Assembly (NCBI RefSeq): GCF_021155765.1
Contig: NC_060107.1
Coordinates: forward strand, 5,690,501 to 5,754,500
Length of the DNA: 64,000 bases
Direction of reading: 5' to 3'
Origin: Diprion similis
Lineage: Eukaryota; Arthropoda; Insecta; Hymenoptera; Diprionidae
The notes under the pieces were generated by a model. The model saw nothing but the letters and a program-made list of their open reading frames with translations, was not told where the DNA came from and searched no databases. This document shows positions 1 through 48,000 of this stretch, in pieces (position 1 is the first letter of the stretch; every line of letters begins with the position of its first letter). Position numbers and translations under genes: made by a program.

Positions 1-1116
1 GATAACCGTCGTCAGCTGCCATAGAGGCCACAAGAAGCCCGCGAATAATTCAAATTGAGAAGTACGCCATAATAGTAAACGGTCATAATGACTGTTCTGA
101 ATGACGGACAATATAATCTTATCAATATCATTTATTCGAGCCACCGCTATATTCGCTCATTCTTTTGTGCGGCCCAAATAGGTATATAAATACTCCGTCG
201 AATCTCTGAAATCAAACCACGGTTATTTTCGCAAACAATTCAACGCGTCCATACGTGAGCCGTGATCAATCCTAACAAATATGGAGCTAACGCATTTATA
301 TAGCCATCATTATAAGCAGTTTAGAGTTTAGACAGTTCAATTTATTTACCGCTTGCTGCCTGCTCGCCCTCCCGCCGCGTCTTGTAACCCCGACCGCAAT
401 TCGTTTCGTTCGGTATGTACGAGGTAAAAATATTGCTTCGTTGGTATAGTGCGATGAGAAATAAAACGAACTTAAATTCAAGATAAAAGGTAAATAATTT
501 TTTTTATTTTTATTTCATTTCCGAAAGAGAAACACAGACAGCAATGGAATAAGAGATTGCTTTACCGTTCTCCTGATGTCATGTCTGGGCACTCATATAC
601 CGAGAAGACAGATACACACGCACTTGATACGGTAATGCGGATTCGCCACTTCTCCGACTGCTGGAAATGACCGCGGCGTCGAATTGTAGTAGGAGAATTG
701 CATGCCGGGCACGACAAAGACATAACTTTCTCAGCTCGACTGCTGCAGATTTCACAATATTATACATATACATACATACATATACGTATTGCCGCCGTTG
801 AGCTTAGCTTGCCCAAATATGGTCGCTTATTCGTAATATGTACGACGAAAAGCCATCGTGTATGATTAAGCGCTATAGTTGTGTACAATGTTATGTATCG
901 GCGATATATGCATAATATATGAGAATACGAATGATGAATCCATGGCCTTAAATCGGACGAAAAATGAGCTCCGATTTGGCACATCCTATCCTATTATATG
1001 TATAACAGCTGCTTTCGATGTTTCGCCATTGAATAGACTGCCGCGCAAGGAGAAAACAGAAAAAAATCATACAAAATTCGTTACGCAAATGATCCGCGTT
1101 TCAAATTGCAGTGCGG

Positions 1117-1172
<56 letters not shown>

Positions 1173-2640
1173 TGTACGAACTTTGCGGGAGTCCAAAAAG
1201 GGTCTGAAGGATCGTGAAACTTGCGGAATTTGACGCGCGTGTGTATAGCGACTGTGAGTGTGTGTACATAGCTGTTAACGCACACGTTGTTACAATATAT
1301 GTTGCGTCATAAAATAAAACCGACATATCTTCCATATTTGGAAACGAGACGTGAGTCACGAGTTTTAACCGCCTCTATACATACTAGAAACCAGGTTAAG
1401 ACGATCGTATATATTAAATACATATATATTTTTTCCTCTGGTTGTAAGAAATTCTAATGTAATTCATCGCAGGTATTCGCACATGTAGTTGGCATAGTCC
1501 CACATATCCATTTTCGGAATTTCGCCAATTATAATTATACCTATATTGCGGCTCAAAGTCCAGAATATAAAATTCTATTTCTTTCTTGTCGCTACAATGC
1601 ATGTCTTTCTTTTCAGAGAATTTTAAGAAAAGTATGTCAAATAGGATTGTAAGGAATTCGCTATCTTGTTTCCAATGAAAATACTCTGTACACAACAATA
1701 CGAACTCATGTACGTATATACAATTGAACAATTCAAGATGTGATACTATACGTAACTCCCCGATGTTTCGTTTCGAATACCTACGAATACAGGTTTAGTT
1801 TGACACAGGCAAAAGTCCGTTGAACCATTTGAATTTCGAGTTTGCGTCAACGGATCGAACGTTCGAAACAATTGGCAGAGCGCGTTTGGCGTGGTAATTC
1901 CTAATTAGAATAAGCGTAGCATATAAGATTCACGCTATGAAATATCCGGCGTATGCGATAAAACATCATAATCGCGTTATTATTTAATTCAACGAATTCC
2001 TCAGGCACAAATTCGTTTAAATCGACTTCAGCGCGCTCTGAACCTAGATTCATGAAGTTTGAACTTCGGGAGTGGCAAGCGTGGCGAGTTTGACTGCTGC
2101 AACAGACGTTAACGAATACATATTCCGATGACCTGGCGTTAGGAGGGCCGAGAACATCCGCCGAAAATTCTCGCGGTATTCATCAGTTGAAATACTCTTA
2201 AATGAAAAGAAAAACAAGATAAGTAAGACTGCAGAGAGTCCTACACGCATTCGACGAAGTGTTTTGAGTACTTAAAAAATTCCGCGTAAATCGACGCTTC
2301 CCTGCCCACCTGTAAAGCTGAAACTATCGTTAGCAGTGTCTTAATAGTCGGTTTTTGGTGCGATGCGGTGCGGGGCGGGAGGAAAGAGAAGATCTTGAAC
2401 CGTTCAATTAGCCAAACGATTAAGCGTCGCATTCGTGCGTGTATTGTGTACGCAATACGTGACGCACGAATCGACGCATGAATAACCGCACCCGGCGATT
2501 AATCGAAACGCGTGTTCTGCGGTGCAAGGGCCGATGATTTGTCCCATGAATATTATGCAACAAGAGGGTAAACTCGATCGATTAACCAACATCTGGGTAA
2601 ACTAAGATCGATTTGCGAACGCGTGAACGCATAGGCGGAT
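1..2640. other. Upstream intergenic DNA, no gene recognised
   Basis: No reading frame here resembles a known protein, and the short open frames are low-complexity. The stretch is moderately AT-rich with an uninterrupted TA dinucleotide tract at 1118-1170. It may contain non-coding 5' exons or enhancers of the downstream myosin gene, but nothing in the sequence proves that. Confidence 0.5.
1118..1170. repeat. (TA)n microsatellite
   Basis: About 26 uninterrupted TA units. It translates as alternating Ile/Tyr in both directions, which explains the spurious short open frames over it. Confidence 0.95.
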
Positions 2641-3135
2641 AAATCCGGGCCTCATTGTCCGCGGTAACGCCTTTTGACGCCGTTAGTTTTGCACATCTTT
2701 CACGAGGTAGATAATCGAGAGTCCGCTATCGAGAGTCGCCCGACGACACACGGACGAAAGCACGCACACAAACCTAAAGGAGCGGCGACAGTCGCGCGGT
2801 GGCTCGGCCGACGGGCAGAGCGACAGGCAGTGAGAAGCAAGGCGAGAGTCGGAGGACGGAGAGTGAGACTGAGACTTGGTGAGACCGAGACTGCTGGCGC
2901 AGAAGTAGAGTGGCAACGGTGGAGTCCGGTGGGTTTGAAGAGCGCGAAGTAAAAGAGCGAGAGTGTCTTGGTCCCGCGACAGCAAGCGGAGCTCGATATC
3001 GCAACGCGGTGTATTTGAGGTAGTGACCGACCGGTTGTCCAAAGCGTCGCGTAACCGGCGGGTAAAAATCGTTCGTACTTTAACGGGGAAAACGGTGCTC
3101 GTGCGGCTACTGGCGCATTGTCGCGCTAAACAAAA
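2640..3135 (+). promoter_or_regulatory. CpG-rich leader and probable 5' UTR/promoter region of the myosin gene
   Basis: This segment is visibly richer in G+C and CpG than the flanking DNA and runs directly into the first coding exon. A purine-rich stretch (about 2800-2960) precedes the start codon. The context at the ATG (3136) is caaaATGgc, a good insect initiation context. I cannot place the transcription start or tell whether a further 5' UTR intron exists. Confidence 0.5.
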
Positions 3136-40075
<36,940 letters not shown>

Positions 40076-40505
40076 AGTGGCCAGTGATCTTCCTGTTTAA
40101 CAATACAATACAATATACTGTTATTATGTCGTAACGCATAATACATACAGACCATCTGGAGATATGAAAATAATGGTCTTAAAAAGATATATGATGATAC
40201 TAGAGTTAAGCGAACCATTTGATGATTCGTCGATTAGCCATTTTTCAACGATAGAAAAGATATACAATTAATAAAATGGTTTGCCATCTCCGAGCTAATG
40301 TTGAATTAATTTTTGTAATTTTTTTTTTCCACCGCGAATACAGTCATAGGTATGCGAAAGAGAGTAAAGAGGGTAGATACATAGGTAGAAATAGAGTTCA
40401 ACAAAAGGCTTCAATCTGAGTTGCCATTGGAAAAAAATGCGAAAAAGTAATGAGAATAAACAAGTTCTTTGTTTTTCATGAAAGAAAATAGAGAATTGAA
40501 ATAAA
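40076..40505 (+). terminator. zip: zip 3' UTR with candidate poly(A) signals
   Basis: AATAAA hexamers at 40270-40275, 40455-40460 and 40500-40505 downstream of the stop. Another lies at 41099-41104. Which is used cannot be told from sequence alone. Confidence 0.5.
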
Positions 40506-42568
40506 AAAATCTACAATATGTACATAACTTTACACCTTACTAATGAGATCACGAATTGAATAACGATAATAATTATAAACGAAGGAGTACGAATTTTGAT
40601 GAATTGAAAACTGAACCATTTGATCCCCGACTCTTTAATAGTAGCAATTGCATATAGACTTCAAAATTTGTAAAACTTGAATTAAGTTTGATTTAAAAAA
40701 TTTAATGAAGTAGGTAAAAAATACTGCATAATTAGAGGAAGAAACATGAATAACACATTTAGTGTAAATCGTTGATTACCGTAAATTATTTCGCATATAT
40801 TATTATGATTATTAAATATTTTAATAATTGACCAATAATATACACGCGACGCATCATTCACGGGCTAGTAGTTTCATTTTAAAAGGTTTTAGGTCTTACG
40901 ATTCTTTCAGTATTTTTCTTCTTCGTTAACAATTTTTTTTTTCCTGTTTTTTCGAAGACCATTTAGTATACATACCTACATACGCATTTATATATACATA
41001 TATTATTATTATGATTATTATTATTTTTGGCATGATTATATAATATATTTCATAAAACCATAGAATAAGTCCTTTATATATTATTCCGAAAAAAAGCAAA
41101 TAAAATACTTAAAAATTGTTATCATTATTTATATATTTTTAAAAACTGAATACAGTACTTAATCGACATTTAATTTTCCCATTTCTGGGATCATGTCATT
41201 TCCTAACCTTTTGAAATAAAGTTTCACCAGGTCAGGCATACAAACACATAACGTCATTCAAAAGCAATTGTGGCCAAATGAGAAAAGAATGAAAACGAAA
41301 CAGGATTCGCAAGAAGTAAAGTAATTTGAGTGACAAAAAATTCAGATTAACTTGTACTATTGGACAAATAATAAGGATTATTACCCTTGAAAAGTGAAAG
41401 AATAACTTTTTATACAACAATTATATCGTAGTTTGTGTATTTTGAATAAGAATTAAACGTGCATTTTTATACAGTAAGCATTTTACAAGCTGACGTTTAG
41501 AATGTTTTACACTTAGAAAGGGGTGAAACATTTCATTACCTCTTAACGGATAATATATTTTTTAACGAAAAAGGCGAGACAGCGAGAAATATTAGTATTA
41601 ATCAATGTGTAAAGACATTTAAGTAGTCATGGAAAGGATAAAAAATCGAAAAAATATAAATTGATAGAATAAACGAAACAAAATAAAACAGGAAGTATCC
41701 AAAATGGCATTCTCCAGGTTAAGAATTTAGATGGAGTAATTTTAGAACGTTGTAATGTTTGTTGGTTTTGAGGAGAACACAGAGTTATTGGATATAGAGG
41801 TGGAGTTAAGTTTTTATTAGTTTAACCAATGATGGATAATTGATGTCGTCACCCCACTCAACTAATGAATGATAATGGCAAGGAGATTTACTGAAACTCT
41901 AAATCCACTATCTCCCAAGTCTGAATAGTAGGATCTTTAAGAGTATAACGTGAAAGAGTACTGAATGAGTAAAAGACCAAGAAGAACATTTTGTGACTCC
42001 GTTTTCCTAATAATGTATAATATAAGATACAGCACTCTTTTCCTTTACTCTTCAATAAGCAAAAGAATTTTGTAAATATGTTTACGCAGGATATTTTATT
42101 CAGGGAAGCTAATTATATTAATTTTGTTCGAAAATATTGGGATCAGATGTATTTCTTTTTTTGTTTTTTCCTGTCTTCATTATTATGCGATATGTCATTG
42201 GTAAGGTGATTGAAAGTGGAATTGTTGAACAGAAAGGAAACTACGAAAAAAACCTTTCAATAACTTTTTATATTATATATACTAATTAAAATGAAAATCA
42301 TGCAACTTTTACTTCAGCTGAATGTTAGGTTTAGAAAATAAAATGCTGATTAAAATTTGTAATGAAAAAAGAAAACGATGCTCTTATTTGTCACGAGTTA
42401 CATACATATATGGACCAAGGTATGCATAGGTTGTAGCAAACTTATATCATGTAAAGCTTAATTACTATAAGTACAATCTTATGCGAATCTTGACACATCA
42501 ATACTTTAAATTCAATTTTATCCATAAGTTATAGCACATCGCCGATCTTTACTTCATCTCCTCATTTT
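40506..42568. other. AT-rich convergent intergenic DNA
   Basis: No supported gene between the ends of the converging myosin and gankyrin genes. The region probably includes the 3' UTRs of both and contains no long repeats. Confidence 0.6.
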
Positions 42569-43806
42569 TCATACCGGTAAGGTTTTATCGTGAAGTTCTT
42601 TCAGCTGTCTGGCGAATACTACATTACACAAATCCAGGGGTGTTTTACGGTCGTTATTTGTCAGTTCAATAGAGGCACCGTTTGAAACCAATAATTTGGC
42701 TTCTTCTTGTCGGTCTTCTTCGCATGCCAAATGTAATGCGCTGTTGCCATATGCATCTCTCTGATCTGGATTTCAAAACAAAAAGTTACAGATCGATGTC
42801 GATTCCATAGTAAAAAGTAATATTCTTATGAAAATCAATTGACCAATTTTCAGCTGCTTTCCGTACTCTAGGAGAAGTTTCACGATCGCCAAATTTCCTT
42901 TCGTCGCGCTTCGGTGAAGAGGCGTTGATCCCCGCTTGTCGGCAATATTTATATCTGCGTTTTGTTCAAGCAGCGCGGCGCATATTGTTTTCCAATTTTT
43001 CGAAGCTGCATATTGAAGCGCCGAATGACCATCGTTCGTCTGAGCGTTTACATTAGCCCCTTGGTTTAACAGTAGGTTCACCACTTTATCACGACCTCCC
43101 GAAGCCGCCAGGATCAGGGGTGTCATTTCCATCTGTCAAAACAATAAGAGAAATTAGAAAAAATTATATTTTTCCTTCAATCATTCTCCAACAAACTACG
43201 ATAATTCATAAGCATTTCGACCCTGCGTATGGATCTGCATTTCCACGTTGGTCACTTGACCAAATGTCGTGTACCCTTTAGGGTTATTCTACTGTAGCGA
43301 CGGGCAAAATCAAGCCTTATCATTGGCTGCGGATGACTGAATCTTTTCACCGTACTGTATTCGTCGATTGTAACCAATGATATGATCCAATTTTCCAGTC
43401 GCTACAATTATTATCAGGCTTTAAGCAATGGCGGCGACGTATACAAAATTGCGGCGCATAACACGTATTGGCGACATACAAAGCGAATTTTTTTTTTCAC
43501 GAATACTCACATCATCTTTTGGATCCGTTGGGAAACCTAGCGACAGAAGATAAGAGACCAGATCGTCGTGTCCCCCTAAAGCAGCCCAATGAATGAGCAT
43601 CCTGCCATTCTATACGCCGAGTATCGGATGAGAGTGATTATGGTATTAAACATGTATCTTCGGTTTGGGTGAAAGAAACTGGTGGATGCAGTGCTTACCG
43701 CGTCCGTGTCTGTTTTGAGTTTTGGATTTTCATTGATTAGTATTTTTACGGCTTCTGTTTTGCCTCGATAAGCCAAATCGTAGACAGATGATACCGGCGG
43801 CGCCAT
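42569..43806 (-). CDS. PSMD10: Gankyrin, 26S proteasome non-ATPase regulatory subunit 10
   Basis: Ankyrin-repeat chaperone that binds the Rpt3 ATPase during assembly of the proteasome 19S base. Four coding exons on the minus strand: 43699-43806, 43511-43609, 42844-43132 and 42569-42765. All have GT-AG borders and matching phases (0, 0, 1), giving 230 aa against 226 in human. The protein begins MAPPVSSVYDLAYRGKTE and has about seven ankyrin repeats, with signature pieces such as GRMLIHWAALGGHDD, MTPLILAASGGRDKV, HSALQYAASKNWKTI, STPLHRSATKGNLAI and NSALHLACEEDRQEEAKLLV. The order and spacing match gankyrin closely, including the AASKN and KGNL segments and the acidic DEER-like motif near the end. 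The ATG at 43806 is preceded by an in-frame-free leader. It is convergent with the myosin gene and in tandem with the cGAS-like gene. Confidence 0.93.
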
Positions 43807-45099
43807 TTTTTACTGGAATTTTATGACTGTCACGAATTCAAACCTATGATTCAAACTCGCAGAGCTGCGAGTGGCGACGACTTAACACACGTTGACAACA
43901 CAGAACACTCTTCCACTTGTCTTTCTTCCCACGAGAGTCGGTTGTAATGCCTCTGGCGGTAAGGTCGGGCGTGATTCGATTTTTGATGATTGCATATAAT
44001 TATAATTAGCAGTTGGGTATTTCTTTCCATTTTAAACAGATGCTACAACGATTAGATATTCCTGGCATCTCACGTAGATTATCAATATTCTTTGGAAAAA
44101 ATCCTAGAGTTTAATTACACAATCAAAAATTAATCCTTGTATCTCAATTTTGCACACAAAATCGACTGTATTGTATTTTTGACTTCCAAACTCATACCTT
44201 TGAATTTTTTCGGCAAAGTTGTGGTTTTATTTTCACTCGATATTTTGACGATTTTGAATTCTGATAGAAGTAATTCTCTGATACACTATCTCGACGTAAT
44301 TTTGCGCGAGAAATCAATTGCTTGCAATCTAAAGTCGCTGCAAACAGTAGCAGATCATGAGTAACAATAAAGAAACTGAGAACTTCCTGCATATTTCCTC
44401 AGGAGTTGGCCTACCCCAGTTCTGGATGTCTTTTTTGCGTTCTTGAGAGCCTAATTAGTAGAAAAAGTGTTCTGCAAATCGATTCTGAGATAAAATTTTT
44501 TGGCTGCAAAAATCGCCAAAAAGGATTGTTTGTTTTGGAATTTTTCGGAACAATCTTTTTTGAATTTGTGAGTTAAGAAATTGTGAGACCTAAGGATTGA
44601 AAAAAAAATATATTGTTGCAACTTTTTTTTTATCTTGTAAAAGACACTTAAGTGAATACCCAAAAAATATTTTTAATTCAAATATTAAATTGTTTCGTTA
44701 CAGCAAGCCATTTTCGGTTGGGGTCTTCAACGATCCCAAAGTACCAGCAATTATATAGCAGACAATGGTGCCAGCTAAAGATTAAGTTCATACAAAAACA
44801 TGGCCAAAAATTGATTGTAAGCCTAAGATTAGCTATTTGAATTATAGGACATCGCCATTGTAAATATTTGTATAATGTCTTTGCTGTGACGTACATTGAT
44901 TAATTTTAGGAAAAGTAGAATGAAATATTTTTATAAAACAGTTACATGCATAAAAAGTACAAGAATCAATCAAGTTATTGATAATAATGTTTTTGTTGTT
45001 TACTGCACATTTGTCTTCATTCGATTCGACTGTTTTCGAGCAGTTTGAACTATCCCACAGATGGCAAGAATGCCATTAATTCAAGAAGATGGAGATGGT
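43807..45099. other. Intergenic region upstream of gankyrin
   Basis: Holds the probable gankyrin promoter (about 43807-43960, relatively GC-rich, with cttccacttgtctttcttcc on the + strand). It also holds an isolated diverged satellite monomer (about 44180-44560) and the 3' flank of the cGAS-like gene. No protein-coding gene recognised. Confidence 0.55.
44180..44560 (+). repeat. Solitary diverged monomer of the 312-bp satellite, inverted
   Basis: Read on the + strand, this segment follows the minus strand of the array at 53.2-64 kb in order. Shared pieces include gacgtaattttgcg followed by gagaaatcaattg (array: gagaggaatcgatt), cacta before tcgacg, then aactgagaacttcc, tttcctcaggagttggccta, a tgtcttttttgcgttcttga block, and caaatcgattctga. 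About one full unit is present with many substitutions. No second copy adjoins it. Confidence 0.7.
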
Positions 45100-48000
45100 T
45101 TAGCGCGATACTCTTCCAATTGATGGAAGCGATTTCAAGCGCTTCACTTCATCATCGTTCACTGTAAAATGAAATATATCACATTAAGCGTAAGAGGCAT
45201 CTGATTTAAGTAGCATGTAAACATCAATATATTATTATTCCTATATTTATATCGTATTTCTTTTCGGGTCGAACTGCTTTCCAATTTGCTCTGTGTAATA
45301 ATTATTATGTGTTAACTACATTTTGCACATGAACAATGTCTGCATAATGTGCTTCATTCCATATTTACATTTAAAGAACTTACATACATATTCTGCAATG
45401 ATATACTTGTTAGTTTCAATTTGTTCTTCGATCTGTTTTATAATGTCAATCAATTTGTAATTGATATGTGATAATTTTGTTTCGGCAATATTGCACAGTA
45501 GATTATTTTTTGGATACCAAAAATTGCGTATTTCTCGCTTCTCGCAGGCTTCTTGAAATCTTTTCAACATCTGAAATATTTATCAAGCAAGAGTGTATTG
45601 TGCTCACGTGAGTTATTAGTATCAGGTAAGTATTGGGAATCTCGAAATTATAACGATTTTGAATGTAAGAGTTATTGACAGTGAATAAGGTACATGGATT
45701 TACGTACATGGTAAAATAAAAATGTGGGTGGCAGTCTTTGTAACTGTTGGTTATAACTTTGTTCCTCTAATTCCCAAAGGAACAGAGTTGTAATATGGTA
45801 ACTGGCAATGCTCTTGAATTCTTGTGTATCCCGAAATTTCTAAACAGAAAATTACCTTTTTTATGACATTTGATTTATTTGTAAGTCAGTCGCAAAAGAC
45901 CATATTATATACCTTTCGAAGCATTGTATGAACAATAATAAAATCCATAAACGTAATAATGATAATAATACTGATAAAAGTCATCAATAATTTCAGACAA
46001 CTCAGAAAACGATTCCACACATTTCATTTTGCAGAGACCTTTAAAAGGATCGAAACTTAGAACGACAGAAGGTCTCATTGCATGTATAACACTTTTTTAA
46101 TTTATTAAGGAATGTTGAGAACTAAAACAGACGTGCACAATTCACAAGACAGAGTGCAATATCAGGTTTCTGATTCTGAGAATCTAAAGCGATAATGAGG
46201 TATGTACACGCTTATACGAGAAAACTTTTATAGTGTTTGATCATGAGCTCCCTGAGAATTAATTAGGAATTTTTTGTATTGTGTGTGGAGTACCTTCATT
46301 TGCCTTATGATTGGTTTCAATTGGCCGTTCCTCTTCAAAATTTTTCGTTCTCTTTCATAGTAACTTGGTCTCCACAGTATATTATCATTGGGGCACTCCA
46401 ACGGTTTCGCTATGGCCAACCATCTCTGTTTCTATGAATTATAAAAAGCTATTGCACGTTGCATGTTCGGTAAAAAAAATAACAGATTCAAGGTACCGTA
46501 TAAGTATGATCCCTAAACGGCGAAGGAAGTGCAGTTTGAAATTGAAGTACCGGAACGAGATCCACATCTATGCTGTACTGGTGAGATACATCTATCTTCA
46601 AAGTTAGCGCTGGCCCACTTTTCTTGTGACGCAGCTAAGAGTAATTACAAGCATGATAATTATCGACTTTCACGATATTTCAGTTTTAGATTGAAGGTAT
46701 TATTTTTCAAGGTATATTAGTTGAAGGTATTGATACTGTAAGAAATCAGTTTATTCACCACGTATTTTTTTGTAACTGATATTGATGTGTAATCATCTTC
46801 ATCAATGGGCTGAAATTCTTGAAAAGTCCTGACCACAAGTGATTCAAACCACTGACGGAACTTGTTTTGATCAAGACACATATTTGATTCGTCAAGCCAT
46901 TTGAGCATGCGCCTGAAAACCCATAGATCATACATCAACTGATGAAGCTGAAGTGAGTTGGATGCGCAGTGTGTTATACGAACAAGGCTCAGAGGATTTA
47001 AATGATACGTTCAATACACAACTATCAAAAAAAAATGTTCTTCATAAAGATGCTACTTTCAGCGTGTTCTTAATATGGTTAATTTTACTACCTATTGCGA
47101 GAAAACAATTTTGAAATAAAATCCATTTATTTTCTTACAGTAGTAGAAATTAATTCAGGGACTTCAAACTCACATTATTATTTATATTTTTTAAATAAGT
47201 GTCTAAAGAACATTTCCACCAACTACTTACTTATACTCTGGCCATCTATCATGTTTTTGTAAATTTGGTAAAATATCAGACTTTGTTCCAATTTTTATGT
47301 ATCCTGGCTTCTCGGAAGCAATTAAAATCTATCAAGAAATAATTAAACAAACATAATTAAATAAAAATTCAATCAAATATTTTTGATTAGAGTAGACTTT
47401 TGAAGTACATTGTTATCAAAACTCATAATGAAATATTGTTGTATACGGGGCTAATTCTTAGCAGTGAGAAATGCCCAATATAAAGGTTTCGAATATATCT
47501 GTTGCATAGGGAAAAAATAATTGTTTCATCGAACAACTTTTAGGCACTGGATACCAGATTCGAGCAACAACATGCTTCACAGTTCAATCTATAATGTGGC
47601 AAGAAGGGTAACTTACCGTCAAGTCTTCGTATGAAATCGGTAGTTTTAAAATGATATTCAAATCATATTCATCTGGTACGCCTACTTTGAGACCTTGATA
47701 GTAACTTCCTACATAGTCAGTCTGTCTATAACAGGCGTTGAATAAGGGATCAATTTCCATCGCTTTTCTTATGAATGCGTTCAAAACCTAGAATTATATA
47801 GGTGACACAAATTAATTTATTATTGGGATATTAAATCTGAATGCACGCAGCACATAATATGATAAAATATGTTCCTTGCAGAGTCACAATACCAGAAAAA
47901 GTCTTCGCAATAAATTTATGAAAAATGTTATTAACGAAAACAATCTGCAACACCAGAGGCCAAGCAGAATGAACACATGGTGAAAACAGTATTTATCGTG

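Noticed and set aside
46717..46758. Extending the fourth cGAS-like exon to the gtatca site at 46736
   Set aside because: It gives phase 1, which does not join in frame to the exon carrying SGPALTL. The gtgaat donor at 46758 gives phase 0 and restores a continuous family-like protein.
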